64,000 nucleotides of DNA from CAWGMT01 sp963823675. GTDB taxonomy: Bacteria > Planctomycetota > Planctomycetia > Isosphaerales > Isosphaeraceae. A program made the translations under genes and the position numbers. The stretch spans positions 1,426,001 to 1,490,000 of the forward strand of contig CAWGMT010000008.1 of NCBI GenBank assembly GCA_963823675.1, given 5' to 3'. This document shows positions 36,544 through 44,960 of this stretch, piece after piece; position 1 is the stretch's first letter, and every line of letters starts with the position of its first letter. The notes beneath the pieces are model-generated. The model did no database searches. It saw only the letters and a program-made list of their open reading frames with translations, and was not told the origin of the DNA.

Positions 36544-39500
36544 TTATCTGATGCCGAATCGCTCCCTTTCATCGGAGGACAGCTCACGGGGTTTCCGCTG
36601 GACGGCAATGGGCAGCAGCTCGAGGTCCCACACGCGGACTGTGTCTGAAGCGGTCGCCACACGCCGGCCATCCGGCGTCATGACCGCAAACTGGACGCCG
36701 GCCTTGTGCCGGAGGAGGTGTACCTCTTTGCCCGTGGCGACATCCCAGACCCGCGCGGTCTGATCGTCGGACGCGGTGACGACGAACCGGCCGTCCGTAC
36801 TGAACAAGGCCGACCTCAGCGCCCCCGAGTGTCCGCGGAAGGCCACGAGTTGTTTCCCGGTCTGTACGTCAAGCAGACCGAGGCCTTCCTTGCCATAGGC
36901 CAACAGCTTATTGCCGTCGGGACTGAACGGGCTGAGGACCGCCCGGCGGAATTTCCAGTTCTCGACCCAAACGTCCGAGCCGTCAAAGCTCGTCAGCTCC
37001 TTGCCGCTAGTCGCGTCGAGAATGCGGATCGCAGGGCTGAAAACCACGATTCTCTTCCCGTTCGGCGCGAAGCAGGCCACCTGCTCCGAGCCGGTCTTTT
37101 CGACGGCGAACAGCAGGGAGCCGGTCTCGGCGTCCCACACCTTGATATCCTTATTGGGTACCCTATCGGATTTGGCGGACACCAGGATCCGCCGGCCATC
37201 GGCGCTGAACTCGGCACGGAGGACTTCGCCCTCGTGGGGCAGTTTGAGCAACTCCCTCCCGTTGGCGGCATCATAAACGCGGACGAACGCGTGCCCCTTG
37301 CCCATGGTCAACACCCCGTTGCCGGTCCTCGTGCCGGTGATGGAGTACACGGCATAGCGCTTCTTGGCGCTGTCGCCGACGAGAACCTTCCGGCCGTCGG
37401 GACTAAAGCAGGCGCAGGAGGGGCTGAACTCGCCAGACCGAGGCGCCACGAGTTGTTCTCCGGTTGCCACGTCCCAGATGCGGGCGGGGGTGAAAGGCAG
37501 CGGCTCGGTGTTTTCACTGACCTGCTTCCAAAGGGCGTCCGTGCCGTCGGGAGGTGGTTTCGGTTTCGACAGGAAGGAGAGCGCTTCAAGCAGCGGGAAG
37601 CCTCCTTTGCGGATCCGGATCTGGTCCTCATTGGCAACGCTCAAGAGCCGCCGGCTATCGGGGCTGAAGGCCACGTTACTGACCTCCGTGAGGCCGTCAA
37701 GATCGCGGAGATTGGCGGCAATACCTTCCCGAGGTGCCTTGAGGTGATGCAGCAACTTGCCCGTAGCCGTATCCCAGATCCGCGGGCCGAAGTGCCGGAA
37801 ATCGTTGGCGCCGGTGGCGAGATACCTGCCGTCGGGACTGAACGCCATCATGCTAAGACTAGAGATCGGCTCGGCGAGCGGCCGGGCATGGTTCTTCGGT
37901 GGATCCAGCCACCAGAGCCGGACGGTCCCGTCCGCGGCGGCGGTCACCACATACTTGCCGTCCGGGCTAACGCCTGCGCTGTTGACCTGGCTCTGGTGGC
38001 CGCGCAACACGGCGACCGGCTCGCCAGTTTCGGCATTCCAAACGCGAGCAGTGCGGTCCACGGACGTCGTCAGCACGAGCTTGCCGTCCGGACTGAATAA
38101 TAAGGTCCGGAGTGGGTTCTCGTGGCCGTGCAGCATCGTCAGCTCCCTGCCGTCCGCGGAATCCCAGATCGACACGTAGTTGCCGCGGATCGTGGCGAGT
38201 CGCTTGCCATCAGGGCTCCAGGCGGCAGGGTCTTCAAAGCTCATGCCGCCGTTCTTGACATTGAACAGCATCCTGCTGGCCGCTATGTCCCAGACCTGGA
38301 CATCGTCGCCGACTCCGAGCGCCACCCGCTTGCCGTCCGGGCTGAAATGACCGAAATAAGGAGCGCTTCCCGAGAACGCCTTGGGCTTCAGAATCGTTGC
38401 AACGTGTTTGCCGGTCTCCGCGTCCCAAACGCGAGCGAGTGTGTTTTCGCGGTCGTTATAGGACACGAAAGCGGTTGAGTCCCCTACAAAGCCTCTGAAT
38501 GCGAAATCCTGCTTGCGCACGCTGATTTCTTCGGGATCTGACTCCACCACCCTTGGCGACGGGGAGCTAACCCACGAGGATTCCGGCGACTGATAGCCGG
38601 AAGAGACCGTCAAGACCTGTCGGCCATCGCGGCTGAAGCTTGCGGAACACGGGATGGAGGCATGACCCTCGACGATGGCCAATTGCTTGCCGCTGGGTAC
38701 CTCCCAGATGCGCACGGTCGTGTCATTAGAACCGGTGACCAGGCGTTTGCTATCGGCGCTGAAGGCAGCCGTCCGGACCCGCCCTTGATGGCCCCGGAGG
38801 ACGGCCAACTGTTTGCACGTCGCTGCGTCCCAGAGCCGGGCAACTCGGTCTGTATATTCGACCCGCTTCCGATCCCGTTCGAAGAACGCTACACCCGCGT
38901 AGAGCGTGACGAAGTAATTGCCATCTGGGCTGAGCGCGGCGCCGGCCATGAGGCCGCCGCCGTCCTCGCGGAAGCCCGGAGTAGCGAAGAGCTGCTTCCC
39001 GCTTCCGGCGTCCCAGAAGCGCACCGTACCATCCCTGGCACAGCTCATGATCCTCTTGCCATCCGGCGTGAACCGGGCGGAGAGGACCGCCCCTTGATGG
39101 CCGAAGATCGTACGAGCCTCGTGACAAACCTCCAGGGCCGTGACCAAGGCGTCATTTGCCTCTTTGCTGGGCGCGATCCGTGCGGCTTCGATGGCCAGGA
39201 GCAGGCCCAGGGTCGGGTCGGTATGCAACTCGGCGGAGGACTGGGCGGTCAGCCGTAATCCCTCTGCCCGGACCAGCGCCTCTTGCTTTGCGTCGCGCTC
39301 GGCTTCTGCCTTCTGCCGCTCCTTCGCTTCCGCTTCCTTGGCATTGACCGCATCGCCTTTGGCCCTCTGTTCTTCACTGGCGGCTGCCAGCGCCTTCCCT
39401 TTCTCCACCTCGGCGTCCCATTCCTTGGCCTGGGCAATCTGCCGCTGTTTGGATTCCGCTTCCCACGCCCGCTCCGCCCGAAGCAATCCCCACGTGGACC

Positions 39501-40842
39501 CGACGATCCCGCCCGCTAAAGCCAGCAAGACCAGTCCGGCGGCCAGCACCGGCCCCCGGTTCCTCCGGCAGAACTTGACGGCCCGGTAATGCAGCGATGG
39601 CGGACAGGCTTCCACCGGCTCGTCCTGCAGATAGCTTTCGACATCGCGGACGAGATCCCCCGCCGTCTCGTAGCGCCGCGTGCGGTCCTTTTCCAGGGCC
39701 TTCATGACGATCCAGTCCAGTTCGCCACGCACCAGTTTGGCGAGCCGGGCCGGTTCGGTGTTCCGCTGGAGACTGATCTGGGCCAGCGCTTGCCCCGACG
39801 AGCTGATTCGCGTGCTCGGTCGGGGCGGCTCCGCCTCTATGATCTGGGTCAAGATGGCCGCGAAGGCGGCGCCGCGCAGGCCCTGCATGTCGAGCGGGGT
39901 GGTTCCCGTGACCAATTCGTACAACAGCACACCGAGTGAGTAGATGTCGCTTCGCGTGTCAATGTCCTGGTTGTTCAGTTCCGCCTGTTCCGGGCTCATG
40001 AACTGGAGCGTCCCGATGATGGCCCCGAACTGGGTGAATAAGGTTTTTTCGGTCAGACGCTGCCCGGTCGCCTTCGCGATGCCGAAGTCGATGACTTTGA
40101 CGACCGGCTTGCCGTCGTAGGGGGCAACGAGGACGTTGGAAGGTTTGATGTCGCGGTGGATGATCCCCTTCTGGTGGGCGTGTTGCAGCGCCTGGCAAAC
40201 CGGGATAAACAGCTCCAATCGCTGCCGCAGGGTCAGTCGCCGGGCGTCGCAATGCTGTGTGATGGGCACGCCCTTGACCAGTTCCATGACAAAGTAGGGG
40301 CGGCCCGCTTCGGTGCTGCCGGCATCAAGCACCCGGGCGATGTTTGGATGATCCATCATCGCCAGCACCTGCCGTTCAGCTTCGAAGCGTGCGACGACCT
40401 GAGCCGAATCCAACCCGGCCTTGACGATCTTGAGGGCGATTGTCCGGCGCACCGGCTCCAGTTGCTCCGCCATCCAGACGTTGCCCATGCCCCCTTCGCC
40501 GATCTGCTGCAGGAGCTTATACCGCCCGATGCGCGTGCCGGGCGTTTCGGCGGACGGCGGCTGCGCGAGGGCGGCCACCGGGGCGTTAGGATCGAGCGTT
40601 ACGGTCTCGGCGGCGGCCGGCTGGCCCGGGCTTACCCCCATCCTTGCCGCCGGCGCCGGGATCAACGGCCGATCCAGAAAGCTGCCCAGCTTGGCGCGGG
40701 TCGCGAGGAGTGCCTCGACCTGGCCGCGCAGGGCGACGTCGCCGGCGCACTGCTTTTCGAGGAAGCGACTCCGGTCGGCCGCCACATCGATCTCGGCGGC
40801 CTGTAGGAAGAGGTCGTTCGCTCTGGGGTTCCATTCAGCCAT
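36544..40842 (-). CDS. Serine/threonine protein kinase with C-terminal WD40 repeats
   Basis: 1432 residues. Kinase domain ~105-405: glycine loop 'IGEGGMGNVWMAEQ', Lys138 in 'IALKIV', HRD at 229-231 in 'GIIHRDIKPSNVLV', DFG at 252-254, 'GTLQFMSPEQAE' activation loop. One transmembrane helix lies at ~430-452 (VLAAGLVLLALAGGIVGSTW), then a charged coiled coil (~455-530, Glu/Ala/Lys-rich). The rest is WD40 repeats, many with '.FSPDGK....' starts, forming one or two propellers. All catalytic residues are intact. The layout is common in planctomycetes, where the kinase gene sits beside a sigma factor; here that gene is 88 bp upstream on the same strand, so both probably belong to one signalling unit. 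Confidence 0.95.
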   Translation of the reverse strand: MAEWNPRANDLFLQAAEIDVAADRSRFLEKQCAGDVALRGQVEALLATRAKLGSFLDRPLIPAPAARMGVSPGQPAAAETVTLDPNAPVAALAQPPSAETPGTRIGRYKLLQQIGEGGMGNVWMAEQLEPVRRTIALKIVKAGLDSAQVVARFEAERQVLAMMDHPNIARVLDAGSTEAGRPYFVMELVKGVPITQHCDARRLTLRQRLELFIPVCQALQHAHQKGIIHRDIKPSNVLVAPYDGKPVVKVIDFGIAKATGQRLTEKTLFTQFGAIIGTLQFMSPEQAELNNQDIDTRSDIYSLGVLLYELVTGTTPLDMQGLRGAAFAAILTQIIEAEPPRPSTRISSSGQALAQISLQRNTEPARLAKLVRGELDWIVMKALEKDRTRRYETAGDLVRDVESYLQDEPVEACPPSLHYRAVKFCRRNRGPVLAAGLVLLALAGGIVGSTWGLLRAERAWEAESKQRQIAQAKEWDAEVEKGKALAAASEEQRAKGDAVNAKEAEAKERQKAEAERDAKQEALVRAEGLRLTAQSSAELHTDPTLGLLLAIEAARIAPSKEANDALVTALEVCHEARTIFGHQGAVLSARFTPDGKRIMSCARDGTVRFWDAGSGKQLFATPGFREDGGGLMAGAALSPDGNYFVTLYAGVAFFERDRKRVEYTDRVARLWDAATCKQLAVLRGHQGRVRTAAFSADSKRLVTGSNDTTVRIWEVPSGKQLAIVEGHASIPCSASFSRDGRQVLTVSSGYQSPESSWVSSPSPRVVESDPEEISVRKQDFAFRGFVGDSTAFVSYNDRENTLARVWDAETGKHVATILKPKAFSGSAPYFGHFSPDGKRVALGVGDDVQVWDIAASRMLFNVKNGGMSFEDPAAWSPDGKRLATIRGNYVSIWDSADGRELTMLHGHENPLRTLLFSPDGKLVLTTSVDRTARVWNAETGEPVAVLRGHQSQVNSAGVSPDGKYVVTAAADGTVRLWWLDPPKNHARPLAEPISSLSMMAFSPDGRYLATGANDFRHFGPRIWDTATGKLLHHLKAPREGIAANLRDLDGLTEVSNVAFSPDSRRLLSVANEDQIRIRKGGFPLLEALSFLSKPKPPPDGTDALWKQVSENTEPLPFTPARIWDVATGEQLVAPRSGEFSPSCACFSPDGRKVLVGDSAKKRYAVYSITGTRTGNGVLTMGKGHAFVRVYDAANGRELLKLPHEGEVLRAEFSADGRRILVSAKSDRVPNKDIKVWDAETGSLLFAVEKTGSEQVACFAPNGKRIVVFSPAIRILDATSGKELTSFDGSDVWVENWKFRRAVLSPFSPDGNKLLAYGKEGLGLLDVQTGKQLVAFRGHSGALRSALFSTDGRFVVTASDDQTARVWDVATGKEVHLLRHKAGVQFAVMTPDGRRVATASDTVRVWDLELLPIAVQRKPRELSSDERERFGIR

Positions 40843-40930
40843 GGGATCTGCCTCTCAGGGCTCTACGCCGTCGGGTCTATCCCCAATGCGACTAATCCGG
40901 GCTTCATGCACGGGGAAGGCAGTAGAAGAT

Positions 40931-41500
40931 TCATTTTTCTTCACCGCCTAGGGCCTGGAACAGCCAGGTCCGGGCCAGGAGCCACAGGCGGTCGCCCGCC
41001 CGGCGGCTCAGTCCCAGCAGTTGGGCGGCCTGCTGGTGCTCGAAACCGGCGAAGTAGCGTAGCTTGACCAGGGCGGCCGCCTGGGGGTCGTGCTGTTCCA
41101 GCTTTTCCAGCGCCTCGTGGACGGCCAACAATTCGTTCGCCCGATCGTCCACCGCAAGGAGGCCCTCGTCGAATTCCTGGCGCCGGGCTCCGCCGCCTCG
41201 CTTCTGCCGCCGTTTGCTTCGCGCCCGTTCGATCAAGATGCGGCGCATCGCCTCTCCAGCAGCGGCGAAAAAGTGGCCGCGGCCGCTCCATTGCTGGTCG
41301 GAGCCGCCACCGACCAGTCGCAGGTAGGCTTCATGGACCAAGGCGGTGGCCTGAAAAGTTTGGCCGGGGGCCTCCTGTGCCAAGCGCTGCGCGGCGAGGC
41401 GACGCAGTTCGTCGTAAACCAGGGGCAACAGTTGTTCAGGTGCCTGGAGGTCGCCCTCCTCTATGGCGCCCAAAACGCGGCTAACATCGCTCATCTCCAC
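40931..41500 (-). CDS. ECF sigma factor, SigX6/TIGR02999-like
   Basis: 189 residues. Region 2: 'LLPLVYDELRRLAAQRLAQE', 'TALVHEAYLRLVGG', 'GHFFAAAGEAMRRILIERAR' then 'SKRRQKRGG', the standard pattern of this large planctomycete and acidobacterial group. Region 4: 'AALVKLRYFAGFEHQQAAQL' and 'LLGLSRRAGDRLWLLARTW'. It is likely cotranscribed with the WD40 kinase downstream, which may control its activity by phosphorylation (inference from similar gene pairs). Confidence 0.93.
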   Translation of the reverse strand: MEMSDVSRVLGAIEEGDLQAPEQLLPLVYDELRRLAAQRLAQEAPGQTFQATALVHEAYLRLVGGGSDQQWSGRGHFFAAAGEAMRRILIERARSKRRQKRGGGARRQEFDEGLLAVDDRANELLAVHEALEKLEQHDPQAAALVKLRYFAGFEHQQAAQLLGLSRRAGDRLWLLARTWLFQALGGEEK

Positions 41501-41785
41501 CTACCTACCTTCCGCACATTCCGCCAAGATTGTCTTCGAAGTTCCGGAGCGTCCCAATCGGTAACTTGGCCGGTCGTTGTGTCGTTCTTGCTGAATCCCT
41601 CGATCGCCCGGTTTTGTTCCCGCCGTGCCTCAGACTCCTTTATTTCTCGAGTTCGCATGTGAACCAGCTTAACGCGCGGAAGTCAAAAAGTCGCTCCTGT
41701 TGGCGCGGCAAGGCTAACTGATCGTGGCTCCGAGCCAGGTGCTCATCTGAATCAGTCCATGCAAAGGGGAATGCGAGGATCGGTG

Positions 41786-41848
41786 GACGGAGCCACCCGC
41801 TGCAAGAAGGCCCTGGAATCCGGCCCTTGTAGGAGCCGGCTCCGTCCG
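41786..41848. repeat. REP-like inverted pair, second copy
   Basis: Arms GGACGGAGCCACCCGCTGCA (41786-41805) and TTGTAGGAGCCGGCTCCGTC (41828-41847) form the same inverted arrangement as at 23081-23145. The right arm equals the other copy's left arm inverted, with no mismatch over 20 bases. Confidence 0.65.
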
Positions 41849-41917
41849 GCGACGATCGGCTTCGCTTTTCCAATTGCGCGGTCCGATTCAGGATTCGAGT
41901 TCCAGAGACCGTGCGCG

Positions 41918-42181
41918 CTTCGGTCGGATCGACGAATGGCACTAGCTCAAGGCGCAATCCTTTACTATTAAACGACTTGCAACTCTTGCCCAGCGACCGG
42001 TTCAAAATCTATGTTGATATGTGCCGTAGTAGACTTTGCTATGGAACAAGTGAACTTTGGATTTTTGAAACTGTGTTCACTAAAGTAAACATCGCATCAG
42101 TCCACTCGGACAATCGGCATAAAGCCATGCGCCATAGAGCCTTTCGCTTAAGCTAGTGCCATTCGTCGGATCGACCGAAGC
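41918..42181. mobile_element. 264-bp MITE-like element with 30-bp inverted termini
   Basis: Left end 41918-41947 reads CTTCGGTCGGATCGACGAAT then GGCACTAGCT. The right end 42152-42181, inverted, differs only at a short segment (TCGATCCG for TCGGATCG), and weaker pairing extends inward. The interior is unusually A/T-rich and has no coding capacity. The right end abuts the serine-recombinase remnant. Confidence 0.7.
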
Positions 42182-42262
42182 GTCGAATGCCGGCTTCAAG
42201 TCATCATGCCGCAAGCCGAGATTTTACTGCGTCGTCGAAACCCTCGCATAGCCGATGATCAT
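42182..42262 (-). pseudogene. Serine recombinase (resolvase) 5' remnant with nonsense codon
   Basis: From ATG 42262 the minus strand reads 'MIIGYARVSTTQ', stop (TAA at 42225-42227), then 'NLGLRHDDLKPA'. The first part is the diagnostic N-terminus of small serine recombinases, including the catalytic-serine segment. The remainder of the gene is missing. Compared with the copy at 53407-53476, a CAA codon has become TAA. Confidence 0.8.
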
Positions 42263-42591
42263 CCTCCACCGGCTGGCCGCTAGGTAATTGAAGGTGGACA
42301 CCGCGACGCCGAAGGCGAAGTTCGGGGGTTTCGCCCTGCCGATCATGGACATGGCTTACGGCAAGCTCGAATTTTGATCGGAGCCGGGCATCTCGCGGCT
42401 GCTCGACGGACCGGGCTGACGCAATCATAAATGGTTGCTTTGTTGCAGTCGTAAAGCAAACAGCGGTTTGACTTACCGCCCGTCGGGGCTACCGCGGTAA
42501 TTGTCCGCCATACCGGTCAGCGTCATAACTGGAATGATCGGCGAAAAAACCTCAGGCTTGAGCAGGTGTGGGAGCGATTGGCGTCTCCAGG

Positions 42592-43070
42592 ACGAGAGAA
42601 GACAGGCAATGTGAACTCGGCATCGTGAACGGCCGGCACTTCACCAGGGGCTTCCGGTGCCCATTGAGTCGGCTTTCAACGCCTGAGGGCTCGGCCCAGC
42701 CGTCCGACCTTGCTCGTGGTGGGACGATTTCGCGAATTCTCGCGGTTACGCCTGCAATTTCGGGCTGCTGGTCGCGCCAAGGGCGCGAAGAATCCCCGCT
42801 TGGTGCTGGAATCAGCAAGAGGTAGCTGCCCAGCGAGAATCCTTTGAGCCGCCACTCGACCCATTCCTTGCGGTCGCCGGGACCTTCGCCCAGAAGAAAC
42901 GCTCTCCGCACTCAGCGGGTGATGCAGTGGTACCAACGAGTGACGGATGGGTTCACGAGATGGGCGCGCGCAATGGCTATCGTTGGGACCTCCTCACGTG
43001 GGCAGTTCGCGGAATTCGCCCAAACTACCACCCCAGGGGTGCGTTTCGACTCTGCAATGCATGTCTTTTC
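42592..43070 (-). mobile_element. ~480-bp element with Y1-transposase 5' fragment, copy 1
   Basis: The minus strand reads 'PTIAIARAHLVNPSVTRWYH' then 'CITR', a TGA stop, 'VRRAFLLGEGPGDRKEWVEW' and 'RLK'. This is the N-terminus of the IS200-like/RAYT transposase family. After 'RLK' the sequence leaves the transposase. Copy 2 at 44398-44876 leaves at the same point and shares the rest. Ends carry short inverted repeats (left 'gaagacaggcaatg', right inverted 'aaagacatgcattg'). The catalytic HxH and Tyr regions are absent, so it cannot move by itself. Confidence 0.75.
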
Positions 43071-43263
43071 TATTGGGAAACCGCGCGGCCCAAGTTGCCA
43101 GGCGCAGCCACTGCTTTGGACATGATGGATCGCGTTGATCAACCGCGCGACGGAGCCCTACTAACGACGGCTCTGGTGCGATGGTCGCGGCAGTAGTTTG
43201 CGAAGAATCTGCCATTGCTGATTCGTCAAGTCCTTGGGATATTCCGCTCGTTCCGTGCGACAT
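43071..43263 (-). pseudogene. IS5-family (DUF4096-type) transposase 5' remnant
   Basis: From ATG 43263 the frame begins 'MSHGTS'; a shift then gives 'KDLTNQQWQILRKLLPRPSH' and, after stops, 'AIHHVQSSGCAWQLGPRGFP'. These are the two conserved blocks of the DUF4096 N-terminal domain of IS5-group transposases (Tyr-Pro-x-Asp-Leu-Thr and Ser-Gly-Cys-x-Trp-Arg). Similarity stops near 43071, exactly where the ~480-bp element copy 1 ends, so that element probably inserted here. Confidence 0.7.
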
Positions 43264-43448
43264 CGGTACGACTCCTTACGTTCCGCGGCAGGAAACCGAG
43301 GGGAGTGGTACCGTTTTTCATCGGTTTGAGGGATTCCAGGTCACGCTCTAAGTCCTTATTCCATGTACCGCGCAGTGTAACTTAGCTAATCTCCCCAGCC
43401 GAGCCGGCTTGCGACGCAGGCCCGCGAAATCGAACAGCGAGCCGGAGT

Positions 43449-44316
43449 ATGCCCAAGGTGTTCAAGTTGCAATCTCGACCCGGACCAAAACCGAGATATC
43501 GGCTGGATGCCGGCAAGATCATCGAGACGGTGAAGAACCTCGAACCGAGAACGTCGTCTGGATGCCGGCAAGATCATCGAGACGGGGAAGAACTTGGCCG
43601 ACGACATCAACCGCCGGTTGCCGGGAACCAACCTGGCCGGGCTCGCCGAAGAGCTGGCCGCGCTCGCGGTTGCGACCGAAAAGCGGGGACGGCGAGCACG
43701 CCGGCCCTTCCTCGCCATCAGGGCGCTCTCCGCCCTGGCGATCAGCTTGCTCCTCCTGGGGCTCTGGTATCTCGCCCGGCACATCCATGCGAGGTGGGAA
43801 TTCGGTACGATCAACAGCGTCTTCGACGCGCTCAACACAGGGTTCAATCTCCTCGTCCTCCTCGCGGGCGCCCTGTGGTTCTGCGTGACCCTCGAGGCCC
43901 GGATCAAGCGCAAGGAGGCCCTGGGTTTCATCGAGGAGCTGCGCGAGTTCGCCCACGTCATCGACGTGACCCAGCTCTACTACACCGCCGACCTGTACCA
44001 ATCCGGCCACGAAGCCCGGTCCTGCAGCCCGGCCATCGACGAGACCTACCTGCTCTACTGCACGCAGATGCTCGGCGTGATCAGCAACCTGGCGCCCCTC
44101 TACACGCGCGGGGCGACCGGCGACTCGATCCTGCGCACGGCCTCGGAAGTCGAGAGGCTCGCCATCGCCATCACCACGAAGCACCTTGCCAAGGCCGAAG
44201 CAGCGCGCGGGGTGAACAAGGACGTCTCGGGAGCGGGCGCGGAACACGGAAGCTCACGCACCCTGGTAGAATCTGTTCCGTCAACGGTCACATTGCCATC
44301 TTCGAATGAGACATGA
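43449..44316 (+). pseudogene. Membrane protein of unknown function, disrupted by a 55-bp tandem duplication
   Basis: From ATG 43449 the frame reads 'MPKVFKLQSRPGPKPRYRL' and 'DAGKIIETVKNL'. Then 'ggatgccggcaagatcatcg' at 43505 recurs at 43560. Collapsing the 55-bp duplication joins it to 'ADDINRRLPGTNLAGLAEEL' and restores one 270-residue frame. As written, only the part from a TTG near 43594 (240 residues) is open. It has two transmembrane helices (ALSALAISLLLLGLWYLA and FNLLVLLAGALWFCVTL), then a soluble helical domain with 'SILRTASEVERLAIAITTKH'. I do not recognise the family. It lies between two direct copies of the ~480-bp element. Confidence 0.6.
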
Positions 44317-44960
44317 AAGTGAGCCCCCTTTCCACAGCCGGTAAACGCACCGTTAACGCGAGCTGCGCTCTTTCTGGTCGCGACCGTCAACCCGGGCACG
44401 AGAGAAGACACGCATTGTGAACTCGGCATTGTGAACGGCCGGCACTTCACCAGGGGCTTCCGGTGCCCATTGAGTCGGGTTTCAACGACTAAGGGCTCGG
44501 CCCAGCCGTCCCAGCTTGCTGGTGGAGGGACGATTTCGCGAATTCTCGCGGTTACGCCTGCAATTTCGGGCTGCTGCGCCCGCCAAGGGCGCGAAGAATC
44601 CCCGCTGGGTGCTGGAATCAGCAAGAGGTAGCTGCCCAGCGAGAATCCTTTGAGCCGCCACTCGACCCATTCCTTACGGTCGCCGGGACCTTCGCCCAGA
44701 AGAAACGTTCTCCGCACGCAGCGGGTGATGCAGTGGTAACAACGGGTGACCGATGGGTTCACGAGATGGGCACGCGCTATGGCCATCGTCGGCACCTCCT
44801 CAAGTTGGCAGTTCGCGGAATTCGCCCTAGCTACTACCCCCAGGGGTGCGCGTCAACTCTGCAATGCACGTCTTTTTGCTTCTTTGCTATTTCTATTTGT
44901 CCGAATTACGCCGGCAATTGTAATGGCAGCCGCATGTGATCCTGTATCTCGCCAACGACC
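44317..44960. other. Intergenic region holding the second ~480-bp element
   Basis: Apart from the element at 44398-44876, the flanks (44317-44397 and 44877-44960) show no coding signal or recognised site. Confidence 0.6.
44398..44876 (-). mobile_element. ~480-bp element with Y1-transposase 5' fragment, copy 2
   Basis: Direct copy of 42592-43070, by eye about 92 percent identical. Here the start is intact: 'MPTMAIARAHLVNPSVTRCY' then 'HCITRCVRRTFLLGEGPGD' without the stop found in copy 1. The frame runs out of the transposase after 'RLK' into unrelated sequence. Left end 'gaagacacgcattg' and inverted right end 'aaagacgtgcattg' again form short inverted repeats. Confidence 0.75.

Larger units (their letters stand above)
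41501..43448. other. Region of degraded mobile elements
   Basis: About 1.95 kb with no intact gene. In order: REP-like pair, 264-bp inverted-repeat element, serine-recombinase remnant, first copy of a ~480-bp element with Y1-transposase 5' sequence, IS5-family remnant. Each is listed separately. The interior of the 264-bp element is visibly richer in A and T than its surroundings. Confidence 0.75.

Noticed and set aside
36706..38100. 464-codon plus-strand frame opposite the WD40 kinase
   Set aside because: Shadow of the repeated WD40 sequence on the real strand.
42552..42911. 119-residue hypothetical protein on the minus strand
   Set aside because: It is the middle of the 480-bp element: a stop-truncated Y1-transposase start fused to non-coding sequence.
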